Position numbers and translations under genes: made by a program. Below, piece after piece: positions 44,523 to 56,044 of a stretch of 64,000 bases of DNA (positions are counted from its first letter, which is position 1; each line of letters starts with the position of its first letter). Below the pieces are notes generated by a model that saw only the letters and a program-made list of their open reading frames with translations, searched no databases and was not told where the DNA came from. This DNA comes from Desmodesmus armatus (lineage: Eukaryota; Chlorophyta; Chlorophyceae; Sphaeropleales; Scenedesmaceae), in NCBI GenBank assembly GCA_007449985.2, contig VIIQ02000094.1, positions 1 through 64,000 on the forward strand. The letters run 5' to 3'.

Positions 44523-46919
44523 TCACGACGACGCATGAATAACCAGACTTGGGCACTGCAATTGACAAGCAGAACCCTGCATGCAGTTAGTGTAAGGTTG
44601 TTTAGTTGAAGCAGCCAGAGTACTTTTGCAATGCACAATTGGTAAGTGGCCCCTGAAGTTGCACACATGCATGCCGGCAAGCAGCACCAGGCCACCAGCC
44701 AGCACGCTCTGCGCAGCTGCCACACACAAGCCGTTTTCCACATGCAGACCACAGCAGCCACTCGGAAACAAGCCAGCCCCACCTTCCAGCTTGTCCTGCA
44801 GGTACTGCTGCCGCTGCTGAGCTGCCTTCACCTGCCGCCACTGCCAACCCGGTATGGTTACAACTGTGTAGCCCCGAGCTTCCAGCGCCCTGTTCCTGTA
44901 CTGAGTGGGGCCGTCGACCCTGTTCCCAGGACTGAGAAAGTGGCTGTACCCATCAAGCTCGACAGCCAGCCTGACCCCTGCTGTTGTCACTGCTGTTATG
45001 TCGATGCTGAAGTTGCGGTCCGCTGTAATCACCTCCTGCTGCGGAGGGACCTGCCAGCCTGGCAGCTGCTGTAGGGCAAACACCAGCTGCCGCACGGGGG
45101 AGGATGCTGCTGCAGCTTTTCGTGCGCCGGCTGCAACCTGATCCTGCCATGCCTGGCGGCACTCTTCCAGCTGCTGTTTGGACAGCACCTGCAGCAGCCC
45201 TGGACCCTTGGTACCCTCGGCTGCTGGAAGGCTGGTGTCCAGCAGCCATAGGTGCACTTGGTACAGCTGCTGTAAGACTTTGGGCACTACTGACGCCTGC
45301 AGACTGCTGCTTGCCTGTACCAGCTGCAGCACTGCAGGCACGAGCTCGCGCAAGTCAAGCACGGCTACTGCCCAGCACAGGTTGGAAAGCTCCTGAGACA
45401 CATTTCTGCTGCTGTCCTGCTGCAGCAGCAGCATCTTTGCTTGCTGCAGCAAACCCCCCACTAGGAGCGTGCTACTGCGCCCCAGGATCCCATATGCCCA
45501 GGCTGTGTTGGCCAACTCCTGAAGGTTTGCACCTGCCAGGAACTGCTGCATGTGCTGCTGCTGTTCCAAAGCTGTCAGCAGCTGTTCAGGAAAGTACCTG
45601 AAGCGGGCACATGTCAACAGTGTGTTGGAGACTTCCTGTGGCATAGCTCTGTGCAGCTGCTGTTCGAAAGCTGCCAGCAACTGCTCTAGCTGATCATTCG
45701 GCACTGCCTGCCCCATCTCAGACACAGCCCAAAGGCTGTTTGATATTGCTTGTGGCTTAGCATTCTCCGCCTTTGCTGAAAGCTCAGCCAGCAACAACTG
45801 CAGCTGAGCTTTTGGCAGCTGCTGGCCCATGTAGGCTATGCCTAACAGCAAGCTGGAAATGACCTGCGCGCTAGCCCTGCCCAGCATTCCTTCTGCAGTG
45901 AACGCTGCCAGCAGCACTCTCAGCTGCTGCTGCGGCAGCTGGTACCCCAGCTTGCCCAGGGCCCACACAGCGTTGCTGATTTCCTGCGGTACTGCCGGGC
46001 CTGCAGAACCTGCAGGACTGAGAAAAGCATTAACCAGCTGCTGCAGCTGCTGCAGTGGCACCTGCTGCTCCAGGGACGCCAGTGCCCACAGCACATTGGC
46101 CACCTCTTGGCTGTTCGCTGCCGACAGAACCTCTGGCTGCAAGAAGTCTGGTAGCAGCTGCGCGACAGCGGCCGCATGCTGTGTGTAAGCACACGACCAG
46201 ATGATGTTGGCCAGCGCTCGGGCGTTCAGCTGCTGTTGCACGGACAGCAGCAGCTGGTCCAGGTGCTGCAGCAGCTGTTGTGCTGCTGCTGTGCGCGCAA
46301 GTGCAGCTTCTGCCCGGCACATCGCTCCCAGGCGGTGGTAGCATGCTGCTACATGGATTGCGTTCAGCATCCCGCCCTGCTGCTCAAGCTTGTGTTGCTG
46401 CAGCAGCTGCAGCAACTGCTGAGGTGTAGCTGAGTGCTTCAGCATGCTTGTCAGCTGCCTGGCGGATACTACTGCCCACCTGCCGGGTGGAGGGCAGCGG
46501 GTGCTGTGAACGCCCCGCACATGCACTGCTTGCATAGGCCACAGGCCACTGACTGCTGAGACAGCAAGCAGCATAGTGGCCGGGCACTTGCTGCGGATGC
46601 TGAAGCTTGACGATAGCCAAGCATTTGCTGCTGCGCCTAGTGGGCCTGCTGCTGCTGCTGATGCTGCAGTGTTGGTGTTGGGTGCTGCCTCCTCCTGTGC
46701 TAGGGCATTGCTGCTTCCGCCTGCCAAGGTGCCTGCTGCACGTGCTGTGAAGCTGCAGCTGGCACCAAGGACCACGCTGCTGCAGCGGTGAAGCAGCAGC
46801 CGTCCGGCATTCCTGCTGCTGCATAGTGAGAGCTGCAGCAGCGAGGGGTAACATGCATGGATGCCCAAGTGGCCAGGCAACCCAAGCAGGAAACGGCTGA
46901 TGGGATGCAACAGCTTCAT
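44523..46919 (-). CDS. OPR-type repeat protein with C-terminal RAP domain, paralogue B
   Basis: Single-exon paralogue of 34380-36716. The start at 46919 (MKLLHPISRFLLGLPGHLG) aligns best with paralogue A and gives 798 residues; an in-frame Met at 46991 would add 24. The N-terminus again looks like a transit peptide, followed by the same helical repeats (EVANVLWALASLEQQVP, EISNAVWALGKLGYQLP, ELANTAWAYGILGRS) and RAP domain (FSIDITAV, LAVELDGYSHF, RNRALEARGYTVV, IPGWQW). Differences include small changes in the N-terminal region (AWLSSSFSIRSKCP) and repeats, and an unrelated tail after the RAP domain (CNFRGHLPIVHCKSTLAAST). An open frame of about 800 codons beside frameshifted duplicated flanks suggests selection has kept it. 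Likely an organelle RNA factor whose target may have shifted from that of A. Confidence 0.88.
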   Translation of the reverse strand: MKLLHPISRFLLGLPGHLGIHACYPSLLQLSLCSSRNAGRLLLHRCSSVVLGASCSFTARAAGTLAGGSSNALAQEEAAPNTNTAASAAAAGPLGAAANAWLSSSFSIRSKCPATMLLAVSAVSGLWPMQAVHVRGVHSTRCPPPGRWAVVSARQLTSMLKHSATPQQLLQLLQQHKLEQQGGMLNAIHVAACYHRLGAMCRAEAALARTAAAQQLLQHLDQLLLSVQQQLNARALANIIWSCAYTQHAAAVAQLLPDFLQPEVLSAANSQEVANVLWALASLEQQVPLQQLQQLVNAFLSPAGSAGPAVPQEISNAVWALGKLGYQLPQQQLRVLLAAFTAEGMLGRASAQVISSLLLGIAYMGQQLPKAQLQLLLAELSAKAENAKPQAISNSLWAVSEMGQAVPNDQLEQLLAAFEQQLHRAMPQEVSNTLLTCARFRYFPEQLLTALEQQQHMQQFLAGANLQELANTAWAYGILGRSSTLLVGGLLQQAKMLLLQQDSSRNVSQELSNLCWAVAVLDLRELVPAVLQLVQASSSLQASVVPKVLQQLYQVHLWLLDTSLPAAEGTKGPGLLQVLSKQQLEECRQAWQDQVAAGARKAAAASSPVRQLVFALQQLPGWQVPPQQEVITADRNFSIDITAVTTAGVRLAVELDGYSHFLSPGNRVDGPTQYRNRALEARGYTVVTIPGWQWRQVKAAQQRQQYLQDKLEGGAGLFPSGCCGLHVENGLCVAAAQSVLAGGLVLLAGMHVCNFRGHLPIVHCKSTLAASTKQPYTNCMQGSACQLQCPSLVIHASS

Positions 46920-47338
46920 GTCAGGTTCGAGGCCCGTGTGTGGCCTGGCAACAGCAACTGTCTTTGGCGAGTACGAAAACAGGCAGATCACTGAGATCTC
47001 AAGTTGCGACCCAACGCCGAAGTGGCGAAGAAAAGAAGGGGATGTAGCTGGTACTTATGGCAGACACACTGGATGTTGATGCTGCATTTGCATGGCTGGT
47101 TACGACTTGGCCTAGCCTGTTCATGTGCATGCGCATGGGGATGGGTGAGTGGGCATGATGCACACCCACAGTAGTTGTTTTGCAACCTGCTGCATCTGTC
47201 AGCTGCAAATTCGCTGCTTAGCTCTGTTGACTATGCACAACATAGTGTAATGATACGCAATCTGGTGCGAGACAACTTACAAGCACCAACCCCCTGCGCT
47301 TGCAGGCTGCTTGCCCAAACGAACACAACCACAGATCA

Positions 47339-47425
47339 GGGATGGGCAGGGACCGAACCTGCACCGCCATGGTGCCCAGCGGCTGCTTACCCAGCAGCAC
47401 ACCAGGACACCATAGCCACCACGCC
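47339..47425 (-). other. tRNA-like element (SINE-type tail), cluster 2
   Basis: Eighty-seven nt, inverted relative to the other two. It has the same acceptor words (CCACGCC and GGGATGG on the plus strand) and the same T-arm and B box (GGGACCGAACC on the plus strand). Confidence 0.6.
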
Positions 47426-47629
47426 GGGATCCCAGGCTGACTGCTGACACTGGAACCAAACTGTTGACACTGCTGCTGCATGCACCACAAGTCTTTTCCC
47501 TCATGCGACTGATGCTGCTGCTGCCGCCTATGCAAACAACCAGAGCCATGTACCCCCTCCCTCTGACAGCTGCATGCTACTGCTGGAACACCCTTGCTTC
47601 ACCCCAGCCCACCCCGCCATCCCTGGTCA

Positions 47630-48260
47630 AGGTTCACATCAGTACTGTGTCGGCAGCTGGCAGAGGCCCGCACAGCGTTTGCATGTCCAGAGAGACCAGG
47701 CACAGTACTGCTCCAAACCTGCCAACAGGGAGTCAGTCTTTTCAAACCTGACCCCTGAAGGCAAGCTGAAGACTGCTTCCCACACCCACCTTCCATCCCT
47801 CACACACCCAACCCAGGCTGATGCTGCTGCTGACTGGGCACCATGCAGCTGCAGGGCCCTCACACCCCTCCCTCTGACAGCTGCATGACAATGCTTGCAA
47901 TCTCATGCCCTCACACCCCCTCCCTCTGAAGGCTGCATGATACTGCTTGGAATTTTATCCCCTCACACCCCTCCGAGGGGGTCCCTCTGACAGCGCCATG
48001 ATACTGCTTCAAGATCCCATCCCCTCACACGCGCTCCCTTTGACAGTTGCGCAGCATGCATGCATGGTACTGCTTGGAACCCCATATCGTCACCCCACCC
48101 CGCCGCCCCTGGTCAAGGTTCGCATCAGTACTGTGTCGGCAGCTGGCAGAGGCCCGCACAGCGTTTGCATGTCCAGAGAGACCAGGCACAGTACTGCTTC
48201 AAACCTGCCAACAGGGAGTCAGTCTTTCCAAACCTGACCCCTGAAGGCAAGCTCAAGACT
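47630..48260 (-). repeat. Composite repeat cluster 2: two core monomers, inverted
   Basis: Core monomers at about 47630-47790 and 48115-48260 read on the minus strand (plus-strand words CGGCAGCTGGCAGAGGCCCG, TTTGCATGTCCAGAGAGACC, AACAGGGAGTCAGTCTTT). Between them lie short tandem words (CCTCACACCCCCTCCCTCTG and variants, 47860-48040), each followed by a ...GCATGATACTGCTTGGAA word. Confidence 0.85.
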
Positions 48261-48364
48261 GCTTCCCACACCCACCACCCCGTACACCGCCCCATTTCAG
48301 CTGCCCCAGACAGAACAGACACCTCGATGACTCCACCCCATGACACCTCCCTGGACCTTTTCTG

Positions 48365-48605
48365 CTGCTCTCCACGCCCACAGCTCGGTGCTGCTGCTTG
48401 CCTGCCTCCGGAGTCAAGCTGAGGGCAAGTAACGCTGGGGACTGAGTGTTGCGGGCTGCGGAAGGCTGCTCGAGCTGAAGCTGACTGCTGCGATGGCGGA
48501 GAGTGTTCGATGTCCTTTCAGGGGTTGCCTTGGCTCAACCTTGGCTGCCTCATCTGCGGCACAAGCACTCCAGCAACAAAGACGGAAGGTAAAAGTTACA
48601 ACGAC
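48365..48605 (-). repeat. Head module of cluster 2, copy of the exon at 57784
   Basis: The reverse complement matches 57784-57970: CAAGGTTGAGCCAAGG, GCTTCAGCTCGAGCAGCC, CCTCAGCTTGACTCCGG, CAAGCAGCAGCACCGAG, GTGGAGAGCAGCAG. The matching reading frame (AAKVEPRQPLKGHRTL) is broken, so it is a truncated copy. Confidence 0.75.
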
Positions 48606-51600
48606 TGGCTCAATGGTTGAGACATCACGTTGACACAACAACGGACAGCAGCACAGGCTCAACTCATTCGAGCTCTGCAGTAACACAGCTGAGCTATGAT
48701 AGCTCTCACAACCGTTTGCTGGACCGGACTGGTGCAGCTCCACTGGCGCCTGTGCTGCTGCTCAACAATGAAGAGGAAAAGCTGCCCAGAAATGCGCATA
48801 GACATCCAACATCTTACAAGCAAGTGACCGAAGTCACGGGCAATTTAGAAGGAAGCCCGAGCGCGGCAGCTATGTACTGCAACAAACTGTTACTGACGAG
48901 CTGTAGCAGTGTTGGGTTCAGGGCACCATAATGCAGTCGGGAGGATGCTCCTAGTTATGTTACCTTACAAGTTGCTGCACGGTTTGAGATCAATACTGGG
49001 CTCAGCCTTCTATTCAGTACTGACGGGTCAACTTGCAGAATACTCAACCAACCCTGGCTTGGCCATTACAAGCCTTGTAGTGGTGGGCCCATGTGTTCGT
49101 CTGTGAGATTCATGCGTTGCGTCAATTATACCGGCATTAAGCTGCCTAGCAATTCAGACATTGGGTGGGTGCAGGGTCTTGTGTGTGTAGGGCACAGTGC
49201 CACTCACTAGGTGGGTGAGTACTGAGTTGCCACAGGCTAGACCGTTTAGTGTGTTAGTAGATGTCAGCAGCGTTGCAGCGGTCAGACAAGTGCAGGGCAA
49301 ACGGCATGCACATGGTCCTGGGGTCATGCAATGACAACTAGTAGCAACTTGCTACATGGCATGAAGAGCTTGCAACAGGTTGCTGCCTGCCAACGGTGCT
49401 GGGTTGTACCGCTGTACAGCACATGTGTCTGGGGCATGCGCCACTGCAGCATGGTGTCATGATGTGCAGGCTGAGGCAGTGTGAGTGATGGTTGGTTTGG
49501 GCCTGCAGCAAGCACCCCATCCGCTGCCGAGGTGAGGTCCAAGGAAGCTAAAAGGAACGAACCAGGTACTGGTACCTGTCAGGTGGGCAGCAGGAATTGG
49601 AATGCCAGAAATGACCGAGAAGAGCAGCAGTGCACCACAGCTACTTTGATGGCCATGCAAATGCTCTGCCTTGTTCACAAGCGGCCACCACCACCACCAC
49701 CACCACCACCACCAGCCGCAGCAACACGATCATTGGCCATATTGCTATTGCACTGCCGCTGACATGTGCGCTGTTTGATGCTGCTGCTTTGAGTTCTGCT
49801 GCTGCGGTGCTGTTGACTGCTGTTGGGGCTTGTGCTGCTGCAACAACAACTGCTGTGGGGCAGCTCAGCTCTTAAGAGGGTGAATACAGGCATGCCTCAG
49901 GACCCGTCCCCCTTTGTGTAGGCAGGGCATACATAGCCATGAGAGGGTGAGCTGGGGCAGCATGCTGCTTGGTGGGTCGTGCGTGGCAACAGAGACAGGG
50001 AGAGACTCTTGCGGGCATGAACAAGACAGCAAGGCCGCCCCGGCCGCCTGTGGCGTAGCAGTCACAGCACTTACAACACTGCTGCTGGAGCAGCATGCAA
50101 CAGGGTCACATGAGGCGAGCTGCGCACAGCGCCGCTGTTACGTATTGACACGCCGCTGTATGAGAGTGCAGCCTGCACTAAGGGTGGTAGACATGCTGCC
50201 AATCAGGCAAGGGCAGAGGTTGCGGCCCTTTGAACCGTTAAAAGCGGCTGCGGCTGACGTTCCCCGTTGTTTGCTCCAGGCATGTTTCTGAAACTTCCAT
50301 TTTGAAAGAACCTGAAGAATCCTGTATGTGATCACACCCACTGGCAGGCGCAACAGCACCAAGCAGTCTGTGCTCCACTATCAACTTTCATCACAGGATG
50401 TGGGCGCAACCAGCTTTAGTTGTGGCATTCTACACGAGCATGCCACCCCTTGTCTGCAGCAGCGGCAACGTGCCGCCTACAGACAATGGCAACAGCAGTC
50501 AGGAGCAAGGGCGTGCCAGCAGAGCCAAGTGCATCTCTAGCTTGCTTACATAAGCGCTTGCAAGCTGCACCAGTCATGAGCATCACCACCAGCGTCTGCA
50601 CACGTGTAGGGATCATGTGGCATGCCATGGCCAACTTGGCTTGTCAGCAGAAGCTGTTGGCTGTGGATGGGTCAAGACAAAGATCACCGCCACCTGGGTG
50701 GTGCACAGTGGAGCTGCTCAGCAGGCTGCCATACACAGCAACCCTTTCAGAACAACTTGTTCAACATGAGTTGGTTGCAACAATCTTGAGTCTGCGTAGC
50801 ATAGCACACTGCTGACAAGCGCTACAATCTGAACTGCGCCGCACACATGTGCTGAAAGCAACCCAGGGTGAGGCAGCCACCAGGGTCTGCTGCTGAGCTG
50901 TCAGGTACTGGCGTAGTGCATCAACACGCCGGCATGCAGAGGGGTGAGTACAACCTGTCAGCAAGTTGCTACATGTTCAGCATCGCAATTGCTTGCAGGG
51001 AGCCTGCAGCACAAGGGCTGAACTTCAGCAGGAAACATGTGTGGCCTGGGTAGTACCCAGGGTACGTTCAATGATGTTTCTGCAACGCATGGATGTAGGT
51101 CGTTTCACGCATCTTGTATGTACCCCCCCCCCCCCCCCCTGTTACCCTGTCCGCTGAGTGGCGATGCTGTGGTTTGTGGCTTGCAACTGGAATGCGCAGT
51201 GACACCACTGGGGGCACGTGGCTATTGGCTGATGTTGCTGGGGAAGTTCCGGGCACAGACCATGCGCCTCACTCATGGTTGGTGTTTGGGTGCTGCAGAA
51301 TTTTCAGATGCAAGTTTTGTACACAAAACTCGTTGTGTTCTCGGGAGCAGGGGCGCCTCAGTGTGGGCCCTGTATCATATGCAATAGTCTTTGCATGGTG
51401 CTTCAACATCATTTCCTGCACATAGCGGTTACATGAGCCAACAACCTCCCACTATGCCCCCACATGCCAGAGGTGAACGACACACGGCTGCCGCTGCATG
51501 GCAGCACACATGTGTCCCAGCTCATTTGCTGTACAGCAAATGGGCGCACTCTTACAACAATAGCTTGCAAATACCCAAAAAAAACAAAAAATTACCCAAA

Positions 51601-51909
51601 AGTGGCACAGCTGCCCCTGTTTGTCTTTTAGTCAACAGGGCCCCGAAAGCCTGCCGCAATTCAATTCACGACAACATCCTGCAAAGATGGACCCGCCATG
51701 TGCACTGGCAGCAGCCTGCCCACTCACCCATGCAGGCCCGCTGTTGGTTGCAATACCCAACATCGACTTGGCGGACACATGCATGTATACATATGTACAG
51801 TACAGGGTAACAGTTATTGTCAGTGCCTGTGACAGGCACGGCGCACTCAGAATTGGGAAGCCATCCATTGAAACAAAGCATGACACCGCATGGACGGCCC
51901 ACAGATTTG
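48606..51909. other. Long gene-free stretch
   Basis: About 3.3 kb with only short frames on both strands and no recognisable product. Contains a CCA/CAC triplet run (49685-49714) and a run of C at about 51123-51139. An Ala/Thr-rich open stretch follows the triplet run (AIALPLTCALFDAAALSSA, to 49875) but has no splice or homology support. Confidence 0.45.
49685..49714 (+). repeat. (CCA)n microsatellite
   Basis: Ten CCA triplets. Confidence 0.9.
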
Positions 51910-52404
51910 TCATGCAGCGCTGTTCTCCTTCCCCTTGACCTTGCCCTTGGCCTTGAACTTGCCGCTGTCTGTCATGATGTTGCAGCCCCCTGACAGTGTC
52001 TTTGCTGATGCCTGGGTGCACCTGTAGTTTCCAGCCAGGATCTTGGGAGCACCAGCTGCTGCATATGCAGGACGGTGAGCAGCAGCAGCAGCATGTGCAG
52101 GCAAAAATGGTGTGAGCACTGGGCGCTGTGGAAATGAGGGTTGCTGCATGCTGCTTGGAGCAGACCCAAAGGCATGTCACCGCTGTGCCCATGGGGACCA
52201 GGTGGGACAATGCTGCAGGAGTGTCACACGCAACAGTGCTGGTAGTCCAGCACAGCGGTAAAGTGTGGATGCCTCTTTTGCGGTGTGCTGAGTCAGCCAA
52301 CACCTGTGCAACAGTCACTGACTTGGCAACTTGCTGACTGCATCGAGTGCAAATGGCAGGCATGCTGCAAGGACCAGCCCCACGCCACCTACACAACAAC
52401 ACAC

Positions 52405-53700
52405 CTGCACTGGCTGCCGCGCATTTCTTGGTGTGCACAGCCACAGTGGCAGGCTCCAGCCCCAGCGCGTCGCGGATGCCCTCGATGTCCTCCTCCACAG
52501 CTGTTGACGGCCAGAAGCTGGCAGGCCGGGTGAGGCCTGCACACAGGAAAAGCAGCGGCATAGGGCAGGAACACGTACACATGACTTGGAGAGCTGATAT
52601 GGGTCTGGCAGATGCGTTTCTTAGCAGGGTAGTACCTTGTACTCTAGTAACCAAAAAAGTAACCAAAAAAAACAGCTTGTGCAATCCAGCAAGCTGGGTA
52701 ATCAGTCACCCAACAGTGCAAGCAACTGCATCTACTACATGCGCACTGTGCTGGCATGTCACTGCCCTGGTCGGTCGGTCTGTCCTGCAGCCACCTGCTG
52801 GATCGCTCAGCTGTTGTCCTGCATGCATGCTGCCACTGTCCTGCATGCATGCTGGCAAAGTTTCTGTGCTGGCCTGCTGCAAACCTGCAGCAGCTGCTAT
52901 CAGTAGTAGCTCATGGCAAACATCCCCTGCGCACACCTTGCCTGCGCTCCATGACACGGGGGCTGTTCATCAAGTCATCAGAGTCGCCCTCGTAATCTGA
53001 ATTGAAGTCACTGATCCTGATGACCGTGGGGTCGCCGGGCAGGGGCAGCTCCTCCTCCTCCTCCTCAAACGGGGGGTCTGGACCTGCCTGTGCCTGCATC
53101 AGGCATCATGGGACAAAGTGTGCTGGGGCTGAGACGGGCTTCAGTGTGCAGGACAGCTAGCAGGCTGATGCTGCCAGTGTAAAGCAGCAAGCCATGTTGC
53201 AAGTGTAAGCATCTGCATGCCATACTGCTTCAAAAGCCATGGCTGGCGCGCTGCAGGGTGCAACTTTACTGTCTGACTCACCCTCTGCAGGAAGGCCTTC
53301 CACAGCTGAGGATCAGAGCGCACATTCACAACCCGCTCCCATGCCCTCTGCTGAGTGGCGTACGCCCCAACACTGCGGTGAGAGGGTCCATGTCAGCAAG
53401 AGGGGGGCATGTAAGTGGGGACTGGCCATGCCATGATGGCCATGGACAAGCAGCAGCTGTAGCTGGTGGCCTGCTTGCAACAGAAACCGTGCCAGACTCA
53501 TACCGACTCACAAGCGCAAATTGTGCCAGTAGTTGATGTAAGCCTTGAACTTCAAAGGGCCGAAGCCTCTGTGCACCTTGCCCCAGAACACCCTTCTGTC
53601 CGAGTACCAGCAGCGCACGTGCTTGTCCCAGGGCCAGATGTGGTCCTCTGTAGTCTCTGCCAGATAGTTGAGGTAGTTGAGTTCTTCTAGCGGCCTCGTG
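52405..53700 (-). CDS. Unknown acidic protein, four consecutive exons (both ends unresolved)
   Basis: Not recognised, but the model is solid in the middle. Exons 53700-53512 (RPLEELNYLNYLAETTEDH, DKHVRCWYSDRRVFWGKV, FGPFKFKAYINYWHNLR), 53372-53282 (VGAYATQQRAWERVVNV, DPQLWKAFLQR), 53093-52937 (PPFEEEEEELPLPGDP, ISDFNSDYEGDSDDLMNSP) and 52536-52405 (TRPASFWPSTAVEEDIEG, EPATVAVHTKKCAAAS) have GT-AG ends and matching phases. The first two are rich in Trp, Tyr and basic residues and look folded; the third is strongly acidic and probably disordered. The gene starts upstream of 53700. A last exon reaching about 51910 with a Lys-rich end (KFKAKGKVKGKE) is possible but its acceptor phase is unsettled. 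Role unknown. Confidence 0.55.
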
Positions 53701-55540
53701 CTGCGGGACGCTGGAGGTGCGTGGGCTTCAGATGGTGGGATGAGCCTTGTTGAGCTGTTTGCGAGCTAAGAATGGACAAGGGCGTTCCGATGTTGTCTTG
53801 TGCTTCATGATTAGTGTGACTGAGCCCTTGATGACTAGCGAACGACACCTGCTGCTCGTCTGAATCAAACCCCAAAACCCTGTGAGAAGGTGTGACTTTT
53901 GAGGAGGCCGCGACGGGGAAATAGAACAATACTCCATATCTTAATCCAACTCGTACAATTAGAGAGCGTCTGACACAGGTCTGTGCAGCACTGTACATGT
54001 GCAAGCACATGTGCACTTGCACCTTCAAGGCTTGAGGTCATGTGCAGGTGCATGTGCAAGTACAATCGGGATGATACGTGCAACTTCTTTCTCTAGAACA
54101 GGTGCAACCGTTACAAAACAAAATAAAGAGAACAGTCAGGCAGCTTTGGCGGCGGCTTGATTGCAAAGGCATGCTCAGTTTGACCTTGGGACTTCCCCTC
54201 AGCTGACCTGCAGGTACCAGTAAAGACAACTTCCCTAACCGAGAAGCTGCGCGGCCCAAGCCTGATGACGTTTGCTAATCCAACGCACGTGACTGGCTTC
54301 ACACCAGCCGACAGTGCACGCACTTTTGAACAGAGCTGGCAGCAGCAGCAGCAGCAACCTCAGCAGCACGCAGACTCTCACGGCAGGCGGGGGCTGACAA
54401 TGGCCGAAGAAGCTTCTCATTCTCAATGTATGGGTGTTTTTGCTGTCACAAGTTTGTTCAACATCCTGCAGCAGCAGTGCGTGGGCTTGCCATCCCTGGT
54501 GACTTCTGCGGCGCCAACAGGGACAATGCCTTCCCAACGACGCAACACACAGGGCGTTACCTCCTTGGCCCAAGCTAGACATGCTGCTGAGCACAAACAG
54601 CCCTAGCATAAACAGCCTGTATCCTCCCGTGCTCGTGTCAGACAGCAGGTGGCTGCGGCTTCTGCAGGCCTTCACGGACTGCAACCCAGCGCACTGGAGT
54701 AGCCTACGCTTCCAAAGTCTTGTGTGCGTCTTGTGGGCTACGCCACCACAGGCTGCAGAAATGTCGGTGCTTCTTCTTCTGCTAGGACGACCAAGGCAAA
54801 AGGATACGTGGATAGCTGTCATCCAGGGGATCCAGCAGATGGTGTGCAGCAAAGCGCGCATCACCTCCTGAACTTATGCACACTCTAATGGCCACATGCT
54901 GCATGCTGTGTGTCCGGCACACAGCTCAGTGCCATCTTCAAGCTGTTTGCTCACTGCCAGCCTGGCGCCAGGACAGGTGAATGTGTTGACTGTTTTGCCA
55001 TTTCATATCTTCCGTAGGGATGTCAAACGTGCCCTCCAAATTAATCAGTGTGTTGCCGCTCCGCAATTCTTCTCATGATCATTCTGGTCGATGCTTGTCT
55101 TGACCAGATCCTGCTGCTGCTGCTGCTGCTGCTGCTGCAGGAGGGCGTCAAGGCCTACCCGAAGGAGCCGCATGGTGGCCTTGAGGGTGCAGGTGAGTAT
55201 GTGCGCTGCCTGTCAACGCACGGTGCGTTGAGTGAGCTCTACGTTCACTAGTGGGCCAAGCAGCTGCTGGTGCAGCGGGCCCTCACCCTGCCGCATGTGA
55301 AGGAGCTTGCAGAGGCGGCTGCGTAAAGACCCACCACCAGCTCCAGGCTACAGCCCTGCACCAGAAGCAGCAGCAGCAGTGGAGGCTGCTCCATGCAGGC
55401 TCTGACCCCCTCACAGTTGTTTGCTGTTGATGAGCCCTGTCTAAGGTGAGATAGTGGCAGGGCTGTGTGATGCGACCGGCGGCCATAGCAACCAGGAGGT
55501 TAGCCGCGCTAGTGACAGCTGTGCAGTGGGCTACTGCAGC
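53701..55540. other. Region without a resolved gene
   Basis: Should contain the missing 5' exons of the acidic-protein gene. Plus-strand open stretches at 54265-54603 (Gln run, then AEEASHSQCMGVFAVTSLFN) and about 54581-54868 (DSRWLRLLQAFTDCNPAHW) look partly protein-like but cannot be joined. A CTG run lies at 55111-55138. Confidence 0.35.
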
Positions 55541-55548
55541 AAGCTCTG

Positions 55549-55686
55549 CAGGACGCTTCCCTGGCTTCGGTGGGGGTCAGGGTGCGGCGGCGGCAGCAGC
55601 AGCAGCAGCAGCGGGCATGTGAACGCTCAATTGACTCTGACAGACTTGCAGCCGTGCTGGACAGTGTGGTGCCGGCGCTGGAGGTG
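55549..55686 (+). pseudogene. Coding-like helical segment interrupted by the minisatellite
   Basis: One frame reads QDASLASVGVRVRRRQQQQ then RACERSIDSDRLAAVLDSV and VPALEV, a charged helical sequence, and then meets TGA at the start of the 51 bp tandem repeat. Each repeat unit carries the same TGA in this frame. Either an intron begins at this point or the frame was broken. Family not recognised. Confidence 0.25.
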
Positions 55687-56031
55687 TGAGCTGGGGCCAT
55701 GGCCACGAGGCAGGCTGAGCGGTCAGCGCTGGAGGTGTGAGCTGGGGCCATGGCCACGAGGCAGGCTGAGCGGTCAGCGCTGGAGGTGTGAGCTGGGGCC
55801 ATGGCCACGAGGCAGGCTGAGCGGTCAGCGCTGGAGGTGTGAGCTGGGGCCATGGCCACGAGGCAGGCTGAGCGGTCAGCGCTGGAGGTGTGAGCTGGGG
55901 CCATGGCCACGAGGCAGGCTGAGCGGTCAGCGCTGGAGGTGTGAGCTGGGGCCATGGCCACGAGGCAGGCTGAGCGGTCAGCGCTGGAGGTGTGAGCTGG
56001 GGCCATGGCCACGAGGCAGGCTGAGGCTGGG
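55675..56031 (+). repeat. 51 bp minisatellite, 7 copies
   Basis: Unit starts GCGCTGGAGGTGTGAGCTGG and contains GGCCATGGCCACGAGGCAGG and CTGAGCGGTCA. Copies begin at 55675, 55726, 55777, 55828, 55879, 55930 and 55981; the last has a changed end and a partial copy follows at 56037. Because 51 is a multiple of three, long open frames appear on both strands. Confidence 0.97.
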
Positions 56032-56044
56032 GGTCAGCGCTGGA

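Larger units (their letters stand above)
42790..47215 (+). repeat. Segmental duplication, copy B (~4.4 kb)
   Basis: Counterpart of 32323-36985 in direct orientation, about 10.5 kb away. It carries a broken copy of the secreted protein's last exon, the matching non-coding stretch and OPR/RAP paralogue B. Confidence 0.9.

Noticed and set aside
10872..53700. Homology between the Gln-rich gene's C-terminal part and the acidic-protein gene (shared N/I-x-YW-x-x-R motif)
   Set aside because: Only a few residues align by eye (NIKYWPQR versus YINYWHNLR); not enough to claim a family.
55549..55700. Dynein-like or selenocysteine (TGA-recoded) reading of the helical segment
   Set aside because: The resemblance to a coiled-coil stalk was generic, and a TGA in every repeat unit without a SECIS candidate is better explained as an intron or broken frame.
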